From Rhizobium indicum (GTDB lineage Bacteria; Pseudomonadota; Alphaproteobacteria; Rhizobiales; Rhizobiaceae): a stretch of 64,000 nucleotides of DNA. The notes under the pieces were generated by a model. The model had not been told where the DNA came from, did no database searches, and was given only the letters and a program-made list of their open reading frames with translations. The position numbers and the translations under genes were made by a program. Of the stretch, positions 46,534 through 55,390 are shown piece by piece; the first letter of the stretch is position 1; each line of letters starts with the position of its first letter. The stretch covers positions 248,001 to 312,000 of the forward strand of contig NZ_CP054022.1 in NCBI RefSeq assembly GCF_005862305.2, written 5' to 3'.

Positions 46534-48040
46534 AGACCGCCGCCTCCAGGTCCTTCAGTGTGGTCGCGCGGGGATCGTGCCAGCCGGCGATGCGGCCCTT
46601 TTCCATATGGATGATCCGGTCGGCGTTGAAATAGATCTCCGGCACCTCGTCCGAGATGAGGATGATCGCAAGCCCCGCCTCGGCGAGGCGGGCAACGATT
46701 TCGAAGATGCCGGCGCGCGCGCCGACATCGACGCCGACCGTGGGCGCATCGAGGATCAACACTTTTGGATCGGTGGCGAGCCATTTGGCGATCGCGACGC
46801 GCTGCTGGTTGCCGCCCGAAAGCGTCGAGATCGCATCGTCCTGCTTGCCGATCCTGATGCCGAGATCGGCGATCCAGCGCGCGACCAGCGAGCGCTTCTT
46901 TTCCGGCGAAATGAGCCGGCCACTCAGGATACGGTTGAGCGAAGCCATGACCAGATTGTCGGCGATGGATTGCGGTTGGTTGAGACCAAGCGAAAGGCGG
47001 TCTTCGGAGAGATAAGCGACGCCTGATGTGATCGCCTCGCGGTTGGAGGCAAAGCGCACCGGCTTTCCCTCCAGCACGATCGTTCCGGCGGCGGGCCGGC
47101 GCATGCCGAACAGCGTCAGCGCAAGTTCGGTGCGCCCGGAGCCGAGCAGGCCGGTGATCCCGAGCGTCTCCCCACGGCGCAGATCGAAGGAGATATCCTC
47201 GAACTCGCCGAGCCGGGAAAGCTTGCTGACGGAGAGCAGGACCGGGTTCTGCGATACGTCGCGGGCTCGAACGTTCTGGTCGAAGGTGCGTCCGGTCATC
47301 AGCTCGGTGATCTTAGACTGGGTCATGCCCTCCACCGGATAAACCCCGACCAGTGCGCCATCGCGCAGCACGGTGATGCGAGAGGAGATTTCCAGCACTT
47401 CCGCAAGACGATGGCTGACGAAAACCACGGCAACGCCCGAGGCCGACAGCGTGCGCACGATCGCCAGCAGATGATCGGTCTCCGACTGGGTGAGGGATGC
47501 GGTCGGCTCGTCCATGAAGACGACCCGGGCCTCTCCGACCAGCGCGCGGGCAATGGCGACGATCTGGCGCTGGGCGATGGCGAAGTCCTTGAGGGGTCTG
47601 TCGACGTCGAGGGTGATGCCGAGCCGGGCGAGCGCTTCCTCGGCTATCCCGCGGATCGCGGCATAATTGACGAAGCGCGGGCGCGAACCGGAAAGGGTCT
47701 GGAAGGCGATATTCTCAGCCACGCTCATTTCCGGAAAGAGCGCGAGGTCCTGCCAGATGATCTGGATGCCGCGGGACTGGGCCATGGCAGGCGTCATGTG
47801 GGATATCGTCTCACCGTCGAAGACGATCTCAGCGCCGTCTGCAGGCCGATAGACGCCTGATATCACCTTGATCAACGTGCTCTTGCCGGATCCATTCTCG
47901 CCGGCCAGACAATGTACTTCGCCGGGCAAGACTTCGAAGGAGACGTTTTTGAGCGCCTTCACACCGCCGAATGTCATGTCGATGCCGCGAAGCGAAAGAA
48001 GCGGCTGGGCCTTCACACCATCATCCGTTGCCGTGCTCAT
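46526..48040 (-). CDS. sugar ABC importer ATPase (duplicated NBD)
   Basis: 504 residues. NBD1 has Walker A AGENGSGKST, IIWQDLALFPEMSV and VVFMDEPTASLT. NBD2 has the degenerate GLLGSGRTE, LSGGNQQRVAIAKW and VLILDAPTVGVDVGAR. In the second Walker B the catalytic Glu is replaced by Ala (LDAP rather than LDEP), so the second site is probably non-hydrolytic. This is a real difference from EryE, which has LDEP there. Confidence 0.93.
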   Translation of the reverse strand: MSTATDDGVKAQPLLSLRGIDMTFGGVKALKNVSFEVLPGEVHCLAGENGSGKSTLIKVISGVYRPADGAEIVFDGETISHMTPAMAQSRGIQIIWQDLALFPEMSVAENIAFQTLSGSRPRFVNYAAIRGIAEEALARLGITLDVDRPLKDFAIAQRQIVAIARALVGEARVVFMDEPTASLTQSETDHLLAIVRTLSASGVAVVFVSHRLAEVLEISSRITVLRDGALVGVYPVEGMTQSKITELMTGRTFDQNVRARDVSQNPVLLSVSKLSRLGEFEDISFDLRRGETLGITGLLGSGRTELALTLFGMRRPAAGTIVLEGKPVRFASNREAITSGVAYLSEDRLSLGLNQPQSIADNLVMASLNRILSGRLISPEKKRSLVARWIADLGIRIGKQDDAISTLSGGNQQRVAIAKWLATDPKVLILDAPTVGVDVGARAGIFEIVARLAEAGLAIILISDEVPEIYFNADRIIHMEKGRIAGWHDPRATTLKDLEAAVYA

Positions 48041-48166
48041 GCCGGTTGCCTGTCCAGTCGAATGCCATGAAAGATCAATGGTCCGGCCATCGCCGGATAC
48101 CGCTCTCTTTCCCGAACGCCGGGCCGGTCGACATGGACCAGCCCGACACCCGGGGAGGGGGCCTCT

Positions 48167-49150
48167 TCAGAGGCCCATTGCGGCCAGGTCGTCGACCGTA
48201 TCCTTGTTGATCGGCAGCAGTTGATCGACGATGATGTCGTTACCAACAGGCTTGATCACGCCGAGACCCGGAATGTCATCACCTTCCTTGACGCTCTCGC
48301 CCTTGATCAGGCGATCGGCGAGTGTGACGAAGACTTCGCCGGCCTGCTTCGGATTCCACATGAAGCCGCCCGATATCGCATCGGACTTGATCAGCTTCTG
48401 GCCCTGGCCGGGCGAGAACGGGCCGAGCACGAAAATTTTGCCCGTCTTGCGGCGTTCCTCGATGGCGCGCCCAGCGCCGATCGGACCCTGGCTGCCGAAG
48501 GCGAGGAAGCCGCTCAGATCCGGATGCGCGGCAATGAGATCGAGCGCCGTCGAGCGGCTCTTGTCGACGTCCTCCGCCACGCCGTAGCGCTCGCCGACGA
48601 GCTTCATGTCCGGGTAATTTGCCTTGATATAGGCGATTGCGGCATCCGCCCAGGCGTTGTGGAGCGGCACGGTCAGCGAGCCGACGAAGACGGCATATTC
48701 GCCCTTGCCACCCATTTTCTCGGCGAGCAGCTTGCCATGCGCTTCACCGAAGCCGGTGGCCGATGCGAGTTCGAAATTCCAGTCGGCGCCCTTCTGCGAG
48801 GGTGATTCATGCGTAATGACCTTGATGCCGGCGGCTTGAGCCTTGGTGAGCACGGGCTCGAGCACCTTGGCATCGTTCGGAACCACACCAATGACTTTGA
48901 CGCCTTGGGCAATCAGATCCTCGATGGCGCGCACCTGCAGCGCCGGATCGGCGCTAGTCGGGCCGATCATGAAGGCATCGACGCCTAATTTCTGGCCCTG
49001 TTCCTTGATCCCGGCTTCCATCGCGTTGAACCAGGGAATGCCGCCGATCTTGACGACAACGCCGACCTTCGGCGCGTCCTGCGCAAACGCGACCACCGCC
49101 CCGGCAAGCGACAGCGATGCGGCAAATGCCGCTACGATAAGGCTCCTCAT
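48167..49150 (-). CDS. sugar ABC importer periplasmic binding protein (RhaS/LsrB-like)
   Basis: 327 residues. The signal peptide SLIVAAFAASLSLAGAVVAF ends near AQDAP. The mature protein starts VGVVVKIGGIPWFNAMEAG and has FMIGPTSADPALQVRAIEDL, VIGVVPNDAKVLEPVL and ITHESPSQKGADWNFEL. This pattern is of the RhaS/LsrB branch of family-1 binding proteins. The ATG at 49150 lies seven bases after GAGGAGG; a GTG at 49156 is in the ribosome site. It is the first gene of the operon, with LacI-type operators in its promoter. Confidence 0.92.
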   Translation of the reverse strand: MRSLIVAAFAASLSLAGAVVAFAQDAPKVGVVVKIGGIPWFNAMEAGIKEQGQKLGVDAFMIGPTSADPALQVRAIEDLIAQGVKVIGVVPNDAKVLEPVLTKAQAAGIKVITHESPSQKGADWNFELASATGFGEAHGKLLAEKMGGKGEYAVFVGSLTVPLHNAWADAAIAYIKANYPDMKLVGERYGVAEDVDKSRSTALDLIAAHPDLSGFLAFGSQGPIGAGRAIEERRKTGKIFVLGPFSPGQGQKLIKSDAISGGFMWNPKQAGEVFVTLADRLIKGESVKEGDDIPGLGVIKPVGNDIIVDQLLPINKDTVDDLAAMGL

Positions 49151-49280
49151 CCTCACTCCTCCTCAAAGGTCGCTCATACGAACGACGACCACCGGCCGGT
49201 TTGCGGCAGGTTGTTCCTGGTTGCTTCTTGGCGAGGGAATACCCTTGCCTCCCATCTCGCCTCCTCCGGCGAACCATCTT

Positions 49281-49320
49281 TGCACAATCGATCTTTCTTT
49301 TTTGCACAATCGATGGTGCA
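49281..49320. promoter_or_regulatory. LacI-type operators in the divergent promoter
   Basis: TGCACAATCGATGGTGCA (49303-49320) is a near-perfect 18-bp palindrome (two mismatched pairs... one symmetric pair) centred on ATCGAT, the CG-centred form typical of LacI proteins. The left half TTGCACAATCGAT recurs 22 bases upstream at 49280-49292, two helical turns away. Another ATCGAT follows at 49327. The region separates the binding-protein operon from the LacI gene, so one repressor could control both. Confidence 0.75.
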
Positions 49321-49395
49321 ATGACTATCGATCAAGGCAGGGCTTTCGTCAAGAGGGGTTTGTTTCTAAGGGAAGCGACAAAGGAAAGGCGAGAT

Positions 49396-50454
49396 ATGAC
49401 CGACATCGGCAAGAAGAAGGCGACGATCTACGATCTCTCGATGCTATCGGGTGCGTCGCCTTCGACCGTGAGCGCCGTGCTGAACGGGAGCTGGCGGAAG
49501 CGGCGTATCAAGGAGGCGACGGCGCAGCTTATTCAGAACCTGGCAAACGAGCACGGCTATACGGCAAACCTGCAGGCCCGTGGCCTGCGTTCGTCCCGCT
49601 CAGGTCTTGTTGGTCTTCTGCTGCCGGTGCACGACAACCGCTATTTCTCCTCCATGGCGCAGTCTTTCGAAGCACAGGTCAGAAGCCGCGGCCAGTGCCC
49701 CCTCGTCGTCAGTGCCTGTCGCGATCCGGAAGAGGAGCGCAAGGTCGTCGAGACACTGATCTCCTATTCGATCGACGAGCTTTTCATCGCTGGCGCAACC
49801 GATCCGGATGGCGTGCACAGGGTCTGCGAAAAGGCAGGACTGAAGCACGTCAACATCGATCTGCCCGGTACACTGGCGCCGTCGGTCATCAGCGACAATC
49901 ATGAAGGTGCGCGCATGCTGACACAGGCGATCATCGAACGCGCGCAGGAGGATGGACCGCTTTCACCTGACGATCTGTACCTGTTCGGCGGCCGCAACGA
50001 CCATGCCAGCCATGAGCGAATTCGCGGTTTCCGCGACGTAAAGCGCGCATTGCTGGGCGCGGATCCGGACATCTGCATCCAGCCGACGGGCTATTCCCCG
50101 GCCATGACGGCGCGTGCCTTCGAAGCCTTCTACGAAGGCCACGGAAAGCTGCCGCGCGCATTCTTCGTCAATTCCTCGATCAACCTCGAAGGGCTGATGC
50201 GTTTCCTCGCCCTGCATCCGCACGAGACCTTCGCCGATATCATCGTCGGCTGCTATGACTACGATCCCTTCGGCTCTTTCCTGCCTTTCCCCGTCTTCAT
50301 GATCCGGCAGGACAGCGAAACGATGATTACAAAGGGGTTTGCGATCCTCGATGCGGACCGCCGCCCGCCAATCACGCATCTGGTGCGGCCGACACTCGTG
50401 CCACCACGCACGGCGCTGATCGGCCCGCTCGATGCGCTGAAAGATATCGAGTAA
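49396..50454 (+). CDS. LacI-family transcriptional regulator of the adjacent sugar importer
   Basis: 352 residues. The helix-turn-helix ATIYDLSMLSGASPSTVSAV is followed by a hinge helix region NLQARGLRSSRSGLVGLLLP. The effector domain is of the periplasmic-binding type (SMAQSFEAQVRSRGQCPLVV, LFIAGATDPDGVH, ILFVGG-like GGRNDHASHERIRGF). The ATG at 49396 places the helix-turn-helix at the usual position. An in-frame ATG at 49321 would add 25 residues and overlap the operator, so is less likely. Its ligand is presumably the imported sugar or its epimer. Confidence 0.88.
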   Translation: MTDIGKKKATIYDLSMLSGASPSTVSAVLNGSWRKRRIKEATAQLIQNLANEHGYTANLQARGLRSSRSGLVGLLLPVHDNRYFSSMAQSFEAQVRSRGQCPLVVSACRDPEEERKVVETLISYSIDELFIAGATDPDGVHRVCEKAGLKHVNIDLPGTLAPSVISDNHEGARMLTQAIIERAQEDGPLSPDDLYLFGGRNDHASHERIRGFRDVKRALLGADPDICIQPTGYSPAMTARAFEAFYEGHGKLPRAFFVNSSINLEGLMRFLALHPHETFADIIVGCYDYDPFGSFLPFPVFMIRQDSETMITKGFAILDADRRPPITHLVRPTLVPPRTALIGPLDALKDIE

Positions 50455-50655
50455 GGCGTCCTGCCGCATTGGGGAGGCGGGGCAGACGGAGCAGCAAACT
50501 TTTTGCTACGCCTCGCGCCAAGCCGAAGGCGCCTGCCGAAAATGCCGCTGCCAGGCGGGTCGCTGCGCGGATCACCGCCCGAACGAAAAGGTCGACGCAT
50601 TGACAGACCAGCACGTGAGATTTCGAGGCTTGGAACCTGACGGCGCCTGGACATC

Positions 50656-50681
50656 AAAAAAGCCCCGCCAGATGGCGGGGC
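50656..50681 (-). terminator. strong minus-strand Rho-independent terminator with no gene in front
   Basis: Reading on the minus strand: GCCCCGCC, loop ATCT, GGCGGGGC, then six T. The plus strand has an A-run before and no T-run after, so it does not serve the LacI gene. No supported minus-strand protein gene lies upstream within 2 kb. Confidence 0.8.
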
Positions 50682-50850
50682 CGAGTTCGCATGCAGGGAA
50701 AGCGGATTGTGAAGAGGGGTCACGACATCTCGCGCTCTTCATATCCGCGAATAAACAGATCACGCAACACGAAGTTCCGGCGCCTGACGCGTTTTTCTAG
50801 TAAATAACACAATCGACGGGATAATAACAGCCGTTTTTTGCATCAAATGG
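50656..50850 (-). ncRNA. candidate small RNA ending at the orphan terminator
   Basis: A transcript of roughly 150-200 bases is implied by the terminator and an A/T-rich promoter-like zone near 50810-50860 (TTGATG and TATTAT elements on the minus strand, spacing not ideal). It contains the inverted pair GAAGAG/CTCTTC. A 30-codon frame (TTG at 50812 to TGA at 50720) ends RRRNFVLRDLFIRGYEEREM and has plausible composition but no ribosome site. The 5' end is a guess. Confidence 0.25.
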
Positions 50851-51430
50851 CACATCGTTACTGTATTGTCTTCCACTAAACTGAGATGGCGGAGAGTTCA
50901 TAGCGTAGTTGCTTCTGAGGCTTGGACCTCTCGGTGAGAAAGAAGTTGAGCTGCTTTCCGCGGAGGAAGCCACAACCCGATATTACTTTCACATCCGAAA
51001 GCGAAGTCGTCGCAGAGAGACCAAGAGAGGAAGGAGTAAACGTTTCGACGGTTCTCGCCGGCAAGTACCCCGACCGCGAAGCGCATCGCATCCTGACCCA
51101 GTTCCCATTCCAGCGAGACGTGGTGAGCCGTACAACCATCTCGAACTACATCGGTGACGTCACCGTCAGTCAGGCATCACCAGCATCGAAGCTTGCTGCT
51201 CGGTGGCCGGCACGGTAACTTGTTGCTATTGGCGAATGCGATTGAAACCAGCTTCACATCGCGAGCTCCCCCGACCGTAGCAGAGTGGCCGCGGGGTGTT
51301 CGACCAATGAAAATCGTTATTGAACGGGGCGAGGGCGCTGGTTGGAAGGTGCCCACTCCCTTTCCCAACGCTCGGTGGCTAGCGTCGGTCATCATGCGCG
51401 TCCGGTTCCAAGAAAGTATCGAGCTTTTTT

Positions 51431-52441
51431 ATGCCTGACCACACCTACACTTTGAAGCAATTGGCGCAGGGCCACCGGCCAATCCGGATCGGCTTCTTTC
51501 TGGTCCCTGAATTCCCGCTGATGACCTTTGCCGCCGCACTCGACTCCCTCCGGCAGGGTAACCGCCTGGCAAAGCGAAAGGCCTTCGAGTGGCTGATCCT
51601 GTCGGCAGATGGCGGCCATGTGAAATCCAGTAGCGGATTGGGCTTCGACGCCGATGCTGCGATAGGTGGGGCACCGCGTTGCGATATCGTCATTCTTTGC
51701 GCCGGCATCAATTATGCCGACGCTTATGATGCCAATGTGTTTGCATGGTTAAGGCGCATCTATTCCGAGGGATGCGTGCTCGGAGCGGTCAGCACGGCCG
51801 TGTTCTTTCTGGCGAAGGCCCGATTGCTGGAAGGACGGCGTTGTGCGGTTCACTGGGAGTCGCTTGCAAGCTTTCGCAGCGAGTTCCCGAACTGTCTCGC
51901 CACGGACGACATTTTCGCCATCGACGGGCGCTTTCTGACCTCCTCGGGCGGCACGGTCACGCTCGACATGATGCTTTACCTAATTTCAGCCGTCGAAGGC
52001 CGGGAGCTGGCCGCACTGATTTCGGATCAGTTCAATCACGCGCGGATACGGCGCCAGGACGACGTCCAGCGGATGTCACCCGAAGACCGCTTCGGCATCA
52101 AGAATGCCAAGCTCGCATTTGTGGTCCGCCGCATGGAAGCAAGTCTTGCGGATCCCGTCGAGATTTCCGACCTTGCCGACAGCGTTGCGCTCTCGCTTCG
52201 GCAGCTTGAACGGCTGTTTCACGCCAATCTTGGCAAAAGCCCCACCAATTTCTACATCGAACTTCGCATGGTGCGCGCAAGAGAGCTCCTGACCTACACG
52301 GAGCTGGCAATTGGGGAAATTGCCCAAATCTGCGGCTATCAGTCCGCCTCCCATTTCGGTCGCTCTTACCGCATACGATTTAGCGAAAACCCTGCTGCCA
52401 CCCGAAAGGTCGAAAGGCGGCGAGAGATACCGGTCACCTGA
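51431..52441 (+). CDS. GlxA-family AraC-type transcriptional activator
   Basis: 336 residues. The N-terminal DJ-1/PfpI-like domain (about 18-195) has RIGFFLVPEFPLMTFAAALD, DIVILCAGINYAD and the elbow region GAVSTAVFFLAKARLL. The nucleophile Cys is replaced (AVSTA), as in regulatory members. The C-terminal AraC domain (about 220-320) has two helix-turn-helices, ISDLADSVALSLRQLERLFH and IGEIAQICGYQSASHFGRSY. Such regulators (GbdR, CdhR, ArgR types) activate catabolism of nitrogen compounds. It precedes the ABC/hydantoinase operon by about 180 bases and is its probable activator. Confidence 0.9.
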   Translation: MPDHTYTLKQLAQGHRPIRIGFFLVPEFPLMTFAAALDSLRQGNRLAKRKAFEWLILSADGGHVKSSSGLGFDADAAIGGAPRCDIVILCAGINYADAYDANVFAWLRRIYSEGCVLGAVSTAVFFLAKARLLEGRRCAVHWESLASFRSEFPNCLATDDIFAIDGRFLTSSGGTVTLDMMLYLISAVEGRELAALISDQFNHARIRRQDDVQRMSPEDRFGIKNAKLAFVVRRMEASLADPVEISDLADSVALSLRQLERLFHANLGKSPTNFYIELRMVRARELLTYTELAIGEIAQICGYQSASHFGRSYRIRFSENPAATRKVERRREIPVT

Positions 52442-52624
52442 ACAATGTCGATCCGCGCAGAAAAGATGTCGGGTCGCTGCATGTCACAAAGGTCCATCCC
52501 GTTTTAATTTTGATGAAGACGGATGGGTGAAGGACAAAAGTCCTCTGCGACCGAGGCCTTGGGCGAACGCCGCCGACCGGTCCAACCAACAAGAAGACGG
52601 AACAGTTAAAGCGCTAACTAGGAG

Positions 52625-54304
52625 ATGACTACCGTGGACAAGACTCAGCATTCCTATATTCCGACACTGGTCGAACAGATGTCGAGCGGCTCAATCGGCC
52701 GTCGAGAATTCCTGCGTAAGGCGACATTGCTCGGTGTTTCTGCTGCAGCCGCCTATTCTCTGGCCGGCGTACCGGTGCCCGGCAATATTGCGCAGGCCGA
52801 GGACATGCCGAAAGGCGGAAACCTGCGGATCGGCATGCGCTGCATGGAGATCAAGGATCCGCATCTGGCCGACTTCGCCGAGAAGTCGAACGTCATCCGC
52901 CAGGTCTGCGAGTATCTTACCCTCACTGACCGCAATAACATCACCCATCCCTATCTCCTCGAGAAATGGGAAGTCAGCGACGACCTGAAGACGTGGACGC
53001 TCCATCTGCGCAAGGACGTCAAATGGCGCAAGGGCAGGTCGCTGACCGCAGATGATGTGGTTTGGAATCTGAAGCGCGTTTGCGATCCTGCAATTGGCTC
53101 GTCGATGCTTGGCCTTTTCACCGGCTATCTCGTGCAGCAATTCGAAACAGGCGAAAAGGACGAAAAGGGCAATCCAAAGAAGTCGAGCAAACTTTGGGCT
53201 GACAACGCCATCGAGAAGGTCGATGATCACACCGTCCGCCTCAACTGCTCCTCGCCGCAGATTGCAGTGCCCGAGCACCTTTATCACTACCCGATGTTCA
53301 TCACCGATCCGGAAGAGAACGGCGCCTTCGGGGCGGATGCAAACGGCACCGGTCCCTTTATCCTGACCGAATACGTCGTCGGCAAGAGCGCCAAGTACAA
53401 GGCTCGCACGGATTATTGGGGCACGGGTCCCTATCTCGACACTTTCGAATATGTCGACCTCGGCGACAATCCGGGTGCCGGTATCGCCGCCATGGCCTCC
53501 AAGCAGATCGATGGCCTGTCCGAGGCCGATGCTGTTCAGATCAATGCGATGAAGAGTTTCCCGCATGTCGCAGTGTATCAGGTCGAGACGACCCAGACGG
53601 TGGTCGCCCGTATGCATCCCGATATCGAGCAGTTCAAAGACAAGCGTGTGCGCCAGGCGATGCGCTATGCGATTGACCGCGACAAGGTCATCCAGACCGC
53701 GCTTCTGGGTGCCGGCGTTCCTGCCGAAGATCATCACGTCGCGCCCTCGCATCCCGAATATGCTGCGCTGCCGAAATATCCGCGCGACATCGAGAAAGCG
53801 AAGAAGCTCCTGAGCGATGCCGGCTATCCGGACGGTTTCGAATTCGACATGGTCACGCGTCCCGATCCGATCTGGGAACTGAACACGGCGCAGGTCCTCG
53901 CCGAACAGTTCAAGGACATCGGCGTCAAGATCAACATCAAGTCCCTGCCCAGCGCCCAATATTGGGAAGTCTGGACGACGGCTCCCTTCAGCCTGACCGC
54001 GTGGGGCCACCGGCCGCTGGCAATCATGACACTGTCGCTTGCCTATCGTTCGAATGCCGCCTGGAACGAGTCCAATTATTCCAACGCCGATTTCGACAAG
54101 CTGCTGACCGAAGCCGAGGGCATCCTCGATCCGAAGGAACGCAGCAAGGTCATGGCGAAAATCGAGGCGATCATGCAGGATGATGGGCCGATCGTTCAGC
54201 CCTTCTGGCGGCTGTTCTCGACCGTCATGGACAAGAAGGTCAAGGGCTTCGAGCTCCATCCTTCGCAATACATCTTCGCGCATCAGTACGCGATCTCGGC
54301 GTAA
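52625..54304 (+). CDS. ABC importer substrate-binding protein, family 5 (oligopeptide/nickel type)
   Basis: 559 residues. The leader has a twin-arginine-like GRREFLRKATLLGVSAAAAY (about 25-44), cleaved near AQAED. The SBP_bac_5 signature follows: LEKWEVSDDLKTWTLHLRKD and VKWRKGRSLTADDVVWNLKR, FILTEYVVGKSAKYKA, and RQAMRYAIDRDKVIQTALLG. The family carries peptides, opines, glycosides and many nitrogen compounds. An ATG at 52625 with AGGAG nearby is used. It is the first gene of the operon. Confidence 0.93.
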   Translation: MTTVDKTQHSYIPTLVEQMSSGSIGRREFLRKATLLGVSAAAAYSLAGVPVPGNIAQAEDMPKGGNLRIGMRCMEIKDPHLADFAEKSNVIRQVCEYLTLTDRNNITHPYLLEKWEVSDDLKTWTLHLRKDVKWRKGRSLTADDVVWNLKRVCDPAIGSSMLGLFTGYLVQQFETGEKDEKGNPKKSSKLWADNAIEKVDDHTVRLNCSSPQIAVPEHLYHYPMFITDPEENGAFGADANGTGPFILTEYVVGKSAKYKARTDYWGTGPYLDTFEYVDLGDNPGAGIAAMASKQIDGLSEADAVQINAMKSFPHVAVYQVETTQTVVARMHPDIEQFKDKRVRQAMRYAIDRDKVIQTALLGAGVPAEDHHVAPSHPEYAALPKYPRDIEKAKKLLSDAGYPDGFEFDMVTRPDPIWELNTAQVLAEQFKDIGVKINIKSLPSAQYWEVWTTAPFSLTAWGHRPLAIMTLSLAYRSNAAWNESNYSNADFDKLLTEAEGILDPKERSKVMAKIEAIMQDDGPIVQPFWRLFSTVMDKKVKGFELHPSQYIFAHQYAISA

Positions 54305-54373
54305 CCTCCCGGCTGGCGCCTGGCCGCGTTCGCGCGGTCGGGTGCTAGGCCCAGTCAGCGGATTCCTCCGGCT

Positions 54374-55387
54374 ATGGCGACATTTCTCCTGAAACGCTTG
54401 GCGATGATGTTCGTGACGATGCTTTGCGCCTCGTTTCTCGTCTTCGCCGTCTGTGAGTTCACTCCCGGCAGCGTGGCGCGCAAGTCGCTCGGTCCTTTCG
54501 CCACCCAGCAGCAGGTCGACCTGCTGTCGGAGAAATTGAAGGCGAATGATCCGCTGCTGGTGCGTTACGGCCGCTGGCTCGGTGTGCTCGTCGGCGCAAT
54601 CCCCGATCCGCTTCAGGATCCGACCACCGGGTTAAACTTCAAGGATCCGCGCGGCGCCCAGTATTTCGGTAACTTCGGCTACTCCACCCTGAACAAGCTG
54701 CCCGTCAACGATGTCATCTGGGATCGTCTCGGCAATACCTCCATCCTCGCCGGGCTGGCGTTCCTGCTGATCGTCCCGCTGTCGATCATTTTTGGCATCC
54801 TCTCGGGGTTGAAAGAAGGTGGGGTGCTGGACCGGACGCTATCGGTCATCTGTATCACCTTCACCTCTATTCCGGAGTTTGCGTCAGGCGTCTTCCTGGT
54901 GACGCTTTTCGTGATCCTCTGGCCGATCCTGCCAGGCACCAGCCCGCTCAACAGCGATGGCGGCTGGGCTGTACCGTATCAGTTCGTCCTGCCCGTCGCG
55001 GTGCTCGTCATCTATGACTTCGGCTATGTGGCCCGCATGATCCGCGTTTCGATGATCGGTGTCATGGAGCGGCCCTATATCCGCACCGCAATCCTGAAGG
55101 GCATGAGCACGCGCCGCATGGTTCTCGGGCACGCGTTGCGGAATGCGATGATCGCGCCGTTCACCGTGCTCCTGCTGCAAATCAACTTCCTGATCAGCGG
55201 CGTCGTCGTCACCGAGCTCGTCTTTGCCTATCCGGGCTTCGGGCGCCTGATCCTCGATGCAAGTCTGTTCGGCGATATCGCAACGCTCGAGGCCGCCACG
55301 CTGATCACCGTTGCCATCGCCGTCATCACGCAGTTGCTTGGCGACCTTGGCTACATGCTGCTCGATCCACGCATCCGGGTGAGGTAA
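54374..55387 (+). CDS. ABC importer permease, DppB type
   Basis: 337 residues with six predicted membrane helices. There is a long periplasmic loop after helix 1 (about 30-120), with the extra segment DPLQDPTTGLNFKDPRGAQY (first part). The C-terminal DppB motif is seen as ELVFAYPGFGRLILDASLFGD. The EAA-like loop is YIRTAILKGMSTRRMVLGHA. It is 69 bases from the binding protein gene and three from the partner permease. Confidence 0.93.
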   Translation: MATFLLKRLAMMFVTMLCASFLVFAVCEFTPGSVARKSLGPFATQQQVDLLSEKLKANDPLLVRYGRWLGVLVGAIPDPLQDPTTGLNFKDPRGAQYFGNFGYSTLNKLPVNDVIWDRLGNTSILAGLAFLLIVPLSIIFGILSGLKEGGVLDRTLSVICITFTSIPEFASGVFLVTLFVILWPILPGTSPLNSDGGWAVPYQFVLPVAVLVIYDFGYVARMIRVSMIGVMERPYIRTAILKGMSTRRMVLGHALRNAMIAPFTVLLLQINFLISGVVVTELVFAYPGFGRLILDASLFGDIATLEAATLITVAIAVITQLLGDLGYMLLDPRIRVR

Positions 55388-55390
55388 ATC

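Larger units (their letters stand above)
50455..51430. other. 976-base intergenic region
   Basis: No protein with a recognised domain. It holds a minus-strand terminator (50656-50681) with a possible small transcript upstream, and an A/T-rich stretch around 50800-50880. A plus-strand frame at 50922-51218 has ordinary composition but no ribosome site and no family I know. The promoter for the GlxA-type regulator should be in the last 150 bases. Confidence 0.5.

Noticed and set aside
38890..49150. An AI-2 (lsr-like) quorum-signal uptake locus, suggested by an FGGY kinase, two-permease importer and LsrB-like binding protein
   Set aside because: The kinase resembles LyxK, the regulator is LacI rather than LsrR, and LsrF and LsrG are absent. 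The sugar 3-epimerase points to ordinary sugar use.
50572..50763. 63-codon minus-strand frame in the intergenic region
   Set aside because: It reads straight through the orphan terminator, so cannot be translated from a transcript that ends there.
50922..51218. 98-codon plus-strand frame before the GlxA-type gene
   Set aside because: No ribosome site, no recognised domain, and a competing antisense frame of similar length; left as non-coding.
52691..54283. 530-codon open frame opposite the family-5 binding protein
   Set aside because: Antisense shadow of a clear gene with signal peptide and family motifs.
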